Origin: Oceanirhabdus sp. W0125-5
Lineage (GTDB): Bacteria; Bacillota; Clostridia; Clostridiales; Clostridiaceae
Direction of reading: 5' to 3'
Length of the DNA stretch: 64,000 nt
Assembly: GCF_027938815.1 (NCBI RefSeq)
Contig: NZ_CP115913.1
Span: forward strand, 4,808,001 to 4,872,000
Shown: piece by piece, positions 33,592 through 41,759 of the stretch
Layout: every line of letters begins with the position of its first letter
Position numbering within the stretch: the stretch's first letter is position 1
The notes under the pieces: generated by a model
The model's database searches: none
Seen by the model: the letters and a program-made list of their open reading frames with translations, nothing else
Told to the model about the DNA's origin: nothing
Translations under genes and position numbers: made by a program

Positions 33592-35595
33592 TTATTCTCT
33601 AAACCCTTCAAGACTCTCACCTAATATATAATGAGAAAACCACATTAGATTCTGTTTCATAATTGCTCTATGTAGTCCAGGTTTATTGGCTCCATGTCCC
33701 ATTCCTTTGAAAATAACCAGCTCAGTTTCAACTCCCATATCTCTTAACCCTTGATATAGTTCGTAAGCATTTGGTGTTGGAACTCTTGTATCTTTTTCCC
33801 CATGCTGAATTAATGTTGGAGTACATGCAGATTTTATATATGTCATTGGAGAAGTCTCTGCGTAAATTTTAGGATCATTCCATGGATTATCCCCTAAAAA
33901 CATTCTAGTAAACTGATGAATATCAGTATTTACATAATAAGTAAGCCAGTTACTGATTCCAGCCCCTACTGAAACAGCTTTAAATCTATCACTATAAGCT
34001 GTACAGAATGCAGAAATATATCCTCCTTGACTCCATCCCATTACTCCTACTCTCTCTTTATCTACTAATCCATCTTCTATTAACTTATCTACTCCTGATA
34101 TTACATCATCATAATCGCCAAGCCCTAATTTCTTATAGTTTGCCTTTAAGAATTCATCTCCATATCCTGAACTTCCTCTATAGTTAGGTTCAAGAACAAT
34201 AAATCCTTTTTCCACAAATTCTTCAATTGGATATGCTCTATTCATAACTGCAGGTATTGGAAATGATGCCCATGTAGGTCCACCATGAATTACAACTAAT
34301 AATGGATGCTTTTTAGAATAATCTAACTCATATGGTGTTGATAATACCCCTTCTACCTCTAGACCATCACTGCTTGTCCAAGATATTACTTCTTTTTTAC
34401 TCATTATTTTATTCTCAAAGACTCTGCTCTCATTAGTTATTTTTTCATGATCTAAATATACTTCAAAAGTTTCTTTTGATGTGGCTTTAATATATGCTAT
34501 ATGATTACTATCTTTGGTAATAGATGCATTCATACAAAAAACATCTTCTTTTTCTGATAATACTTCCAAGTCTCCACTTTCATCTAATATACCAAATAAA
34601 TACTTAGTTTTCTCTTGCCATACTACTAAAATCCCTTTCTCAATCCAACGTACAGGTCTGATACTACTATCAAACTCCTCTAAAGGATGAATTGCTTCCC
34701 CGGTTTCTAAATTATATATTTCCAACATACTGTCATCTATATTATTCCTGTAACATTCCTTTTCGTTGATAGATTTTGTGAAACATATTTTACTTCCATC
34801 AGGAGAAAATACAATATTCCCTCCAATAATTTCTTTTTTATTCATCTTTGCTATTTTCTTTGTCTTAACGTCAAATGTATATAGGTCTCCCTCATCAAAA
34901 TCCTCCATATTAGGAGTTGGTGTAGCCATAAAAACTATTTTCTCATTATTAGGAGAAATATCAAAACTTCTTATTTCAAAGTCATTTCCATTAATTAATT
35001 CACAAGCAACACTTTTATCATTTTCATCTTCTTCTCTAAAATCCTTAGGAATATTATGCACTGTATTATTCTTTTGTAATCCTTCACTAATATCAATATA
35101 AAATAAAGTGCTGTATTGATATTCCTTATCTACATGTTCAAAATCACCATATACTTCATTACGTCTTTTTATTTTCTTATCTAATGGCTCCTTAGAAATG
35201 AAATAAAAGCCCTCTCCATCTGGAGACCATTTGAATCTATTAACACCTTCTTTTTCATTTGTAACTTGAATTCCACTGTATCCATTAACATCTTTAATAA
35301 AGATCTGATTCTTCTTTTTATCCCCTTCTCCTACAGCACTAAGATAAGCTAATCTTTTAGAATCTGGTGACCACAAAGGACTTGTACTATCTACCTTTTC
35401 AGATGTTATTGGAAAACTTTTATTATTCTTATTTTCATATATCCAAGTATGAAATCTATATTTATTATCCTCCCAATCAGTTGTTTTCTTAACAAATGCA
35501 ACATTTTCCCCATCATCACTTATATTTATATCAGTGAAAATTGGTATTGATATAATTTCTTCTTTAGTTAAATACTTTCCCTTTTCTATGCTCAT
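33592..35595 (-). CDS. S9 family peptidase (acylaminoacyl-peptidase type)
   Basis: 667 aa. The N-terminal part (to about 400) is a beta-propeller with repeated WSPDGEGFYF/FSPDGSKICF-like blades. The C-terminal hydrolase has VIHGGPTWASFP (oxyanion), nucleophile VMGWSQGGYISA, Asp in QHGEKDTRVPTP and His in FKGMGHGANKPG. It removes residues from short peptides in the cytoplasm; no signal peptide. Confidence 0.9.
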   Translation of the reverse strand: MSIEKGKYLTKEEIISIPIFTDINISDDGENVAFVKKTTDWEDNKYRFHTWIYENKNNKSFPITSEKVDSTSPLWSPDSKRLAYLSAVGEGDKKKNQIFIKDVNGYSGIQVTNEKEGVNRFKWSPDGEGFYFISKEPLDKKIKRRNEVYGDFEHVDKEYQYSTLFYIDISEGLQKNNTVHNIPKDFREEDENDKSVACELINGNDFEIRSFDISPNNEKIVFMATPTPNMEDFDEGDLYTFDVKTKKIAKMNKKEIIGGNIVFSPDGSKICFTKSINEKECYRNNIDDSMLEIYNLETGEAIHPLEEFDSSIRPVRWIEKGILVVWQEKTKYLFGILDESGDLEVLSEKEDVFCMNASITKDSNHIAYIKATSKETFEVYLDHEKITNESRVFENKIMSKKEVISWTSSDGLEVEGVLSTPYELDYSKKHPLLVVIHGGPTWASFPIPAVMNRAYPIEEFVEKGFIVLEPNYRGSSGYGDEFLKANYKKLGLGDYDDVISGVDKLIEDGLVDKERVGVMGWSQGGYISAFCTAYSDRFKAVSVGAGISNWLTYYVNTDIHQFTRMFLGDNPWNDPKIYAETSPMTYIKSACTPTLIQHGEKDTRVPTPNAYELYQGLRDMGVETELVIFKGMGHGANKPGLHRAIMKQNLMWFSHYILGESLEGFRE

Positions 35596-35651
35596 TTTGT
35601 ATCCCCCTTTTAAATAACATATTAATAAATATTGAAATTTAATTTCTAAAC

Positions 35652-36116
35652 TTAATCTGGCTTGTATATACTCAAAAATCTATCTATCATTTTCTTATGA
35701 CTTTTCACAATATTTTCTGGTAGTTCATCAAGACTTATAAAACAAAAATCTAACGATTCATCTTCATCCATATTAAAAGTACCACTTATTTCTTTGGTAT
35801 AATATGCAACTGTAACAGCATAGAATTCATCACCATTAGGAACCTTTAAATAACTGTCTTTACCTGAAAACACATCAATTAACTCAAGCTTTCCCACTGT
35901 TAAACCTGTTTCTTCAAATACTTCTCTTCTTGCTGTTTCTTCCGCAGATTCACCAAGTTCCATTAAACCTCCTGGTATTCCCCACATTCCATAAGATGTT
36001 GTTTTTCGTTTTTGCAGTAAAATTCTGTTCTCAGTATCCATAATTATAGTTACAGCTCCTACTAGAATAAGAGGCCGATGTCCAACTATTTCTCTTAATT
36101 CCTCTACATACCCCAC
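35652..36116 (-). CDS. NUDIX hydrolase
   Basis: 154 aa with a complete Nudix box: GGLMELGESAEETARREV followed by FEETGL, fitting Gx5Ex7REUxEExGU. It hydrolyses a nucleoside diphosphate derivative with Mg2+. The start is GTG (36116) with AGGAGG 7 nt upstream. Substrate unknown; such family members often clean up oxidised nucleotides or sugar nucleotides. Confidence 0.88.
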   Translation of the reverse strand: MGYVEELREIVGHRPLILVGAVTIIMDTENRILLQKRKTTSYGMWGIPGGLMELGESAEETARREVFEETGLTVGKLELIDVFSGKDSYLKVPNGDEFYAVTVAYYTKEISGTFNMDEDESLDFCFISLDELPENIVKSHKKMIDRFLSIYKPD

Positions 36117-36270
36117 TTTATACCTCCTGAGTTTATATATCTTCCTTAATCATTATTTTATGTAATTATTTATAATTATAGGTTATTATTAACTATTTGT
36201 CTATTTGAATGATATCCCAAAAACTGCTAAAATAATTTATAACTAATAATATTTTTTTGGGGGTGTTACT

Positions 36271-36321
36271 ATGAAGGAGATTATTATTACTGATAGATGT
36301 AAAACTGTATTTAAGCTCTAA
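36271..36321 (+). CDS. Possible 16-aa leader peptide
   Basis: A short ORF, MKEIIITDRCKTVFKL and stop, with GGGGGTG 5 nt before the ATG. Its stop is 2 bp before a structured segment that precedes the CD3324-family gene. The arrangement is that of a translation-sensing leader of attenuation systems, but no terminator U-run is present, so the mechanism is open. Confidence 0.45.
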   Translation: MKEIIITDRCKTVFKL

Positions 36322-36322
36322 G

Positions 36323-36437
36323 TAAAGACTACTAATAAAATGATAGCTATACTTTATTTAGAGCTATTTATGTATAAAATATCTTTAAGGATATCTATAA
36401 ATAGCTATATCAGGTAAAATACATTTAGTAGTCTTTG
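36323..36437 (+). promoter_or_regulatory. Structured leader upstream of the CD3324-family gene
   Basis: Three nested stems: AAAGACTACTAA (36324-36335) with TTAGTAGTCTTT (36425-36436), 12 bp perfect; AGCTATTTAT (36362-36371) with ATAAATAGCT (36397-36406), 10 bp perfect; and ATATC/GATAT (36379-36394). The self-complementary ATAGCTAT occurs at 36343-36350 and again at 36401-36408, allowing an alternative fold. A regulatory RNA is likely; the ligand or trigger is unknown. Confidence 0.6.
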
Positions 36438-36478
36438 CTTCAAGTAATTATTAATATATTACTGAGAGGAGCAGAGCA

Positions 36479-36757
36479 ATGCAGCATATTAAGGCAAAGA
36501 ATGTATTACCAAAGGAAATAATAGAATTAATTCAAGAATATATAGATGGTGAATATATCTATATTCCGAGAAAAGAAGGCAACGAAAAGTCTTGGGGACA
36601 GAAAAAAGGTACTAGACACAGCCTGAAAAATAGGAATATGGAGATACTTAAAAAGCATAATGATGGAGTTTCAATTAAAGAACTAGCTGAACAATATCAT
36701 CTTGCTGATAAAAGTATAAGCAGAATTATACGTGAACTAAAAAAATTATGTGCATAA
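36479..36757 (+). CDS. CD3324-family HTH protein
   Basis: 92 aa. It opens MQHIKAKNVLPKEIIELIQE, followed by YIDGEYIYIPRK, and ends in an HTH: LKKHNDGVSIKELAEQYHLA then DKSISRIIRELKK. This is the architecture of the small CD3324 family of Clostridia (Mor-activator-like). It is probably a DNA-binding regulator. Its mRNA has the structured leader upstream; SD GAGGAG is about 10 nt before the ATG. Confidence 0.75.
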   Translation: MQHIKAKNVLPKEIIELIQEYIDGEYIYIPRKEGNEKSWGQKKGTRHSLKNRNMEILKKHNDGVSIKELAEQYHLADKSISRIIRELKKLCA

Positions 36758-36903
36758 ATATATACATAAGTCTTGCTATCAATATTGATGGCAAGGCTTC
36801 TTTTTATTAATAGGGAACATATTTGATTCGGATTTATTTGGGAGGTTTAAAATAAGAGACTCAGAATGTAATATATAATTAAGATAACTACGGAGGACAA
36901 AGT

Positions 36904-37827
36904 ATGAAAAATTTATTTAAAAAAGATATTATTGATTGGAATTCTTGGGGAACTGTTTTTCAATCAATTGATGATTTTAAAGAACTAATTGAAGAAATAT
37001 TTATAAGAGAAAACCTTAAGGGTTATGATGAAATATCCAATTTGACACCTGGAACTAACGCTGTCTTTAAAGTTGGTACCTATGTAATCAAAATCTTTGC
37101 ACCAAAGGAATCAGATGCTAATACTGATTCTGATTATATTGCAGAAATGGATGCAATGAAAAGAGCACTCTACAAAGATATTAATACACCTAATATAATT
37201 GCAGCTGGCAGCATTGAAGATAAGTACTTGTTCAGATATTTTATTATGGATTTTATTAATGGGAAAGAAGCTAGTGATGTACTTAAAGATTATTCTTATA
37301 GCCAAAAATCAAACTTTGTACAGAAACTTAAGGAGAATTTAAATAAGCTTAATACAAAACCTAAGGAACTTAATAATGGTAATTTTATTAAAGAGAGAGC
37401 AATACACAATGAGAGATGGAATCCTTATTCACCCTTAATAAAGTCGCAAATTGCAGAAATATTAAGAAATTATGATTTATCACAATGTGTATATGTTCAC
37501 GGTGATATCACAGCTGATAATGTTATGCTGGATAAGAATGATAATCTTTTTATAATTGATTTTGCAGACAGCACTATAGCACCTGTTGAATACGAATATC
37601 CACCTATTGTATTTGAGTTATTTGACTACGATCATGAATTAATCCACGAATTTACCAAAGAAATGGATTATGATGTTTTTATAGATAAACTCTTCATTAG
37701 TATCTTATTACATGATTTTGGAGCTAATTTTGTACACGATATTTATAAGAAATATACTGGTAAGTCTCCTAATGAATTAAGAGATATTTATGAGATTAAA
37801 AGATTAATTTATACTAATTTGAAATAA
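36904..37827 (+). CDS. Phosphotransferase, aminoglycoside kinase fold
   Basis: 307 aa. Catalytic loop YVHGDITADNVMLDKNDNL with the metal Asp in IIDFADSTIAP: HGDxxxxN is intact. The N-lobe has FKVGTYVIKIFAP (Lys for ATP). It phosphorylates a small hydroxyl compound. SD GGAGG. A GNAT gene starts 15 bp after its stop, likely in the same operon. Confidence 0.82.
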   Translation: MKNLFKKDIIDWNSWGTVFQSIDDFKELIEEIFIRENLKGYDEISNLTPGTNAVFKVGTYVIKIFAPKESDANTDSDYIAEMDAMKRALYKDINTPNIIAAGSIEDKYLFRYFIMDFINGKEASDVLKDYSYSQKSNFVQKLKENLNKLNTKPKELNNGNFIKERAIHNERWNPYSPLIKSQIAEILRNYDLSQCVYVHGDITADNVMLDKNDNLFIIDFADSTIAPVEYEYPPIVFELFDYDHELIHEFTKEMDYDVFIDKLFISILLHDFGANFVHDIYKKYTGKSPNELRDIYEIKRLIYTNLK

Positions 37828-37842
37828 TAAGGGGAAGCTATT

Positions 37843-38379
37843 ATGATTATAAGAAAATTAAAAAAAGAAGAATATTCACAAGCAATTGATTTAAAAATTA
37901 ATTCTTTTTATGAAGAAGTAGCTGGAACAGCACCTAATCATATGGTAAAAGAAGATGAATTAAACTTTATATTAGAATGGGTAATTTCAGCTGAGAAATA
38001 CAATGATATCAGATTGGTATATGGTTGTTTTGATAATGAAAAATTTATGGGATTTGCAGGCGCAAGTATTGCTGAAGAAAGTGATTCAAATAATGGAATT
38101 GAATTAAATTATTTATTTGTTAAGGAAGAGTACAGAGGAAAAGGAATCTCTCTAAAGTTACTTAATAAGTTATTAAAGGAGTTTTTACCAAAAGATTTTA
38201 AGGAACTTATTGTTTACAACTACAACTTTTACACTTCAAATCAATATTATCGTAAACTTGGAGGTAAAGTAAAAAAACAAACATCTGAAATGGATGGTAA
38301 ACTTTTAATTGATATTTTTAGTTTTGATGCAAAGAAACTTAATGAAAAATTAGAAAAAATGATTCATGATAGATATTAA
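37843..38379 (+). CDS. GNAT family N-acetyltransferase
   Basis: 178 aa; MIIRKLKKEEYSQAIDLKIN at the start, and the acetyl-CoA loop NYLFVKEEYRGKGISLKLLN at about residues 89-108. Follows the phosphotransferase closely. Substrate unknown. Confidence 0.8.
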   Translation: MIIRKLKKEEYSQAIDLKINSFYEEVAGTAPNHMVKEDELNFILEWVISAEKYNDIRLVYGCFDNEKFMGFAGASIAEESDSNNGIELNYLFVKEEYRGKGISLKLLNKLLKEFLPKDFKELIVYNYNFYTSNQYYRKLGGKVKKQTSEMDGKLLIDIFSFDAKKLNEKLEKMIHDRY

Positions 38380-38403
38380 ATAGTTACGGTTTTACCTTTC
38401 ACA

Positions 38404-38643
38404 TAAAAGAAGGGACTTGCTACAAGTTTAGTTAGCAATCTTGCTCTAATTATTATGGAAAGAGGAATAGTTCCATACTATGGAACTGCTTCATCCAATA
38501 TACCATCACAATCTGTAGCATATAGAAGTGGCTTTATTCCATCTTGGATGTGTTCTTTTAAAAATACCTTTGATGGATCAGCACCTTATGATTCTGATAT
38601 AAAAATTAATTTTAAATATAATCAAAGACCAGAAAAGAGATGA
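38404..38643 (+). pseudogene. Truncated GNAT acetyltransferase (C-terminal fragment)
   Basis: The in-frame sequence KGLATSLVSNLALIIMERGI begins with the end of an acetyl-CoA loop and continues through VPYYGTASSNIPSQSVAYRS, GFIPSWMCSF, the typical C-terminus of a GNAT. No N-terminal half exists upstream (a TAA sits just before). It is a remnant. Confidence 0.75.
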
Positions 38644-38663
38644 AAATTTACTCTCTCTTTTCT
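38631..38663. terminator. Bidirectional terminator between convergent genes
   Basis: AGAAAAGAGA (38631-38640) pairs with TCTCTTTTCT (38654-38663). It covers the stop codons of the GNAT fragment and the small membrane protein. Confidence 0.65.
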
Positions 38664-38848
38664 AGTCTTTTATTAATTACTTTATTAATCAATATTAAAC
38701 ATACTGAACATAAAATAATATTAATCCAAAGTGGCCAATGTGCAAATATTTTTGAATGTATATCTTTTCCCGCAATCATTAAGATTACAAAAATACTTAT
38801 ATATATCACTATTATAAATATGTTTATAGTATATTTCTTTATTTTCAT
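38648..38848 (-). CDS. Small membrane protein coupled to the GGDEF gene
   Basis: 66 aa with two hydrophobic helices (YTINIFIIVIYISIFVILMI and LWINIILCSVCLILIN) and a basic C-terminus. Its ATG overlaps the GGDEF stop (ATGA), so it is probably translated by coupling. I do not recognise it; it might modulate the upstream membrane cyclase. Confidence 0.6.
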   Translation of the reverse strand: MKIKKYTINIFIIVIYISIFVILMIAGKDIHSKIFAHWPLWINIILCSVCLILINKVINKRLEKRE

Positions 38849-40806
38849 ATAGTATCATTATCTTTATCCAAATGTATTTCTACCCTACTGCGCCCCTTAT
38901 TTTTGGCTTGATATAAAAGCTTATCTGCATCATTTAATAAATTTTCTAAAGAAGTTGCACTCTCTAAATTCGAATCAATTTTAATTGCACCCGCACTGAA
39001 TGTTACTGGGAATCCGTTTAGTTCTTCATTCCACTGTGAAAAAGTATTCATAATATCTTTTAACACTCCTTGTGCATCTTCTATTGTTGTGTTATTAAAC
39101 ACAACTACAAATTCTTCACCACCAAGTCTATATATATTATCACCATGACGTAATCTTCCATTAAAACACTCACCTAATAATTTTAAAACTTCATCTCCAA
39201 CATTATGACCATATTTGTCGTTTACATTTTTAAAATGATCTATGTCAATCATTGCTAAAACAGGTGACTGATTATGACTATTATCTTCTATCATATCTTC
39301 AAAATCATTTAGCAACTTTCGACGATTTGGTAAAGATGTTAATTCATCATATAATGCCATACGTTCCAATTCATTAGACTTTAAGAAATTAGTTGTGATG
39401 TTTGTAATGAAATATATATAACTATCCACATCATGATAAATTATACTCTTGCAGTCACATTCAATATAGTAAGTTCTACCATTAGGGCTTTCAATGGAAT
39501 AAACACCTTCACTGACACTCTTTAAATTCAATTGACCTTTTTCCCCAATATACTTCTTCAAGTTTTCACCAATCATTTTATCAATAATTGGATTACAAAA
39601 CATTATATCACCTTTGTTTGAAACAATTAAAATGCCCTCAGATGATAATTGAAATAACTGTTCAAATACTATTTCTTCTTGATACATATATTGAGATTGA
39701 AGTTGTAAACTTCTTCGAACAAAATATAATATTACAAGAGCAAAAAACAATAATGCTATTATTGTAACAATCACTTTGTTATAAGACTCCATCTGAATAT
39801 CATCAACATATATATCTAGCTCTTCATTCAAGTCATCAATATGAAAGCCCATACCTATATATGCTTCCCATCTATCTAAAGCTTTAACAAAAGAGACTTT
39901 TTCACTCATTTCATCTAAATTCTTTTTATAATAACAATAATTAACGAATCCTTCATTTTCAGTTTCTAAGGTTTCCATAAATAAATTATGGATAGCTCGT
40001 CCATTACTATCTAAAATATTCTTAATATCAGTTCCTATTAATCTATTATCACCAAATACATGGGCTGTACCATCATACCCAACTATAAACACATAGTCTT
40101 CACTATCTTTATAGTAACTTTGAATTCTAGAAAAGGTTGCTTCTTTCAAGGCTTGTTCAACATCTACATGATAACTTCCTGTTCCTATTATCATATCAAG
40201 TTCAGGAACATATAAACAAAAAGATGTCTTTTTAAAAGGTTTACCATCTTTCTCTTTCGGCCAGTGATACGTAACATAAATACCTTCAGGATTATCCTTT
40301 GCTTTTATCATTTCCCTTGCAAAATAAACTCCATCTTTATCTTTAAAATCAATAAGGCTTTTACCTTCTTTTGTCTCATCTGTACCTGATCTAAGAAGCT
40401 TACCATCACAGCTTAATGCAAAATATAAGTATTCTTTATCTCCTTGAGCTATTCTTTCAAACTCTTTTAAGCCTTCTTTTCTTCTCTTTTCCATATTGTC
40501 TATTTTAAGTAACGCAGAACCAGCTAATGTATTTCCTATCATATCAATTTTACTTTTTATTAACTTTTTTTCCTCTTCATGAAGTATACTAAGATCATAT
40601 TCAATCTCATCAATTCTATTCAAAACCTCATTACGAACAATGTCATACCTTTCATTTCTAACGAAATTATCAAAATAAAAAACTGCTTTATTGGTATGAT
40701 TTATATCGGATAAAACCATATATGCTGTAATAATCAAAAAACCTAAAATTATTGCAATAATCATTGTAACCCTGTTTACAATAATTTTCTTTTTAGTTAC
40801 CTTCAT
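38845..40806 (-). CDS. Membrane diguanylate cyclase with Cache, PAS and GGDEF domains
   Basis: 653 aa. TM1 at about 13-33, extracellular Cache region to about 335 (FCLYVPELDMIIGTGSYHVD is the hallmark strand), TM2 about 345-365, a PAS-like domain (IVSNKGDIMFCNPIIDKMIG), then GGDEF: DELTSLPNRRKLLNDF, AMIDIDHFKNVNDKYGHNVG and active-site RLGGEEFVVVF. It should make c-di-GMP from two GTP in response to an outside ligand. The GGEEF motif is intact. The RxxD product-inhibition site is not obvious. Confidence 0.9.
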   Translation of the reverse strand: MKVTKKKIIVNRVTMIIAIILGFLIITAYMVLSDINHTNKAVFYFDNFVRNERYDIVRNEVLNRIDEIEYDLSILHEEEKKLIKSKIDMIGNTLAGSALLKIDNMEKRRKEGLKEFERIAQGDKEYLYFALSCDGKLLRSGTDETKEGKSLIDFKDKDGVYFAREMIKAKDNPEGIYVTYHWPKEKDGKPFKKTSFCLYVPELDMIIGTGSYHVDVEQALKEATFSRIQSYYKDSEDYVFIVGYDGTAHVFGDNRLIGTDIKNILDSNGRAIHNLFMETLETENEGFVNYCYYKKNLDEMSEKVSFVKALDRWEAYIGMGFHIDDLNEELDIYVDDIQMESYNKVIVTIIALLFFALVILYFVRRSLQLQSQYMYQEEIVFEQLFQLSSEGILIVSNKGDIMFCNPIIDKMIGENLKKYIGEKGQLNLKSVSEGVYSIESPNGRTYYIECDCKSIIYHDVDSYIYFITNITTNFLKSNELERMALYDELTSLPNRRKLLNDFEDMIEDNSHNQSPVLAMIDIDHFKNVNDKYGHNVGDEVLKLLGECFNGRLRHGDNIYRLGGEEFVVVFNNTTIEDAQGVLKDIMNTFSQWNEELNGFPVTFSAGAIKIDSNLESATSLENLLNDADKLLYQAKNKGRSRVEIHLDKDNDTI

Positions 40807-40974
40807 ATAAATCCACCCCCTTACTTTTGATTATATAATAAAAACTTCCTATATCATAGTATCCTAAAGCGATTTAATTTACTATATAATTTTTAATATC
40901 TAGCTAAAATAAGAAAATAAGCCACCGCTTGGATTGCTTATTTTCTTATTCTCACTTTTAATTGACTTTGTTAT

Positions 40975-41415
40975 TTATGAAAATATCTCTAATACCGATT
41001 CTGCAGTCTCTGCCAGCAAAATTGATTTCTTCTTTTCTTCATCAGATAGTATCTCTACAATTCCTTGTAAAATTTCTATATGGGTACTATCATCTTCACA
41101 TGATAATACAATCAATAATTTGACTTTATGCTCTTCCTCATGTGAAAAAGCTACAGGCTCTTCTAATTTCATAATACTAAAACCGGCTTTCTTTGCCCCT
41201 CTATCTGGTCTTGCATGTGGTAATGCAATTTGAGGTGCTATAATTATATACGGCCCATATTTATTAACTGAATCTATCATCGCCTCTACATATTCTTTAT
41301 TAATATATTCTTTTTCTAATAAGGGCATAGCTGCTTCTATTATAGATTCTTCCCATGAATTCACCTTATTTTTAAACTGAATAAACTCTTTAGTTAATTG
41401 AAATCCTGCAATCAT
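40975..41415 (-). CDS. Stand-alone PTS EIIA domain protein
   Basis: 146 aa of the fructose/mannitol/ascorbate EIIA fold; the phosphoryl-accepting His is in APQIALPHARPDRGAKKAG (about residue 67). No EIIB or EIIC is nearby, so it may serve a distant permease or act in regulation, like PTS-Ntr. Its ATG (41415) overlaps the stop of an 8-codon ORF (TAATG), and the SD lies upstream of that ORF. Confidence 0.85.
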   Translation of the reverse strand: MIAGFQLTKEFIQFKNKVNSWEESIIEAAMPLLEKEYINKEYVEAMIDSVNKYGPYIIIAPQIALPHARPDRGAKKAGFSIMKLEEPVAFSHEEEHKVKLLIVLSCEDDSTHIEILQGIVEILSDEEKKKSILLAETAESVLEIFS

Positions 41416-41441
41416 TAATCTATGTAACTAGTGCTTTTCAC
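41415..41441 (-). CDS. 8-aa upstream ORF coupled to the EIIA gene
   Basis: GTG-initiated, MKSTSYID then TAA, with AAGGAG 9 nt before the GTG. The stop overlaps the EIIA start (TAATG). The EIIA gene has no SD of its own, so translation would depend on reinitiation. ACTAGT repeats at 41427-41432 and 41440-41445 can pair and may alter access. Confidence 0.45.
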   Translation of the reverse strand: MKSTSYID

Positions 41442-41759
41442 TAGTAACTTCTCCTTTCTCTAAGTAATTAACTTTTTTAAACCTATTTCTTATTTATAAT
41501 TATATCAGAATTTTTTGTGGACTTATTTAGTAATATGTATATTTAAAATAATATCTTACATTATTTATTACAAATTGTCATTATATTTATATTATTACTA
41601 AACTTTTAACATTCACCACTCGATATATAAAATGTATATTAAAATTTAGTTATATTTCTTATTATTTCGACCTATAACACTTATATATATATTTATAGGT
41701 ATTTTACTGGTTTTAATTATTATAATTTTTTTTAAAATTTTTAAAGGGGAGATTGCATT
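41442..41759. other. AT-rich intergenic region upstream of the chemoreceptor
   Basis: About 300 bp without a credible ORF. It must hold the divergent promoters of the EIIA unit and the chemoreceptor. The SD of the chemoreceptor is AAGGGGAG at about 41743-41750. I cannot assign a flagellar sigma-type promoter with confidence. Confidence 0.4.
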
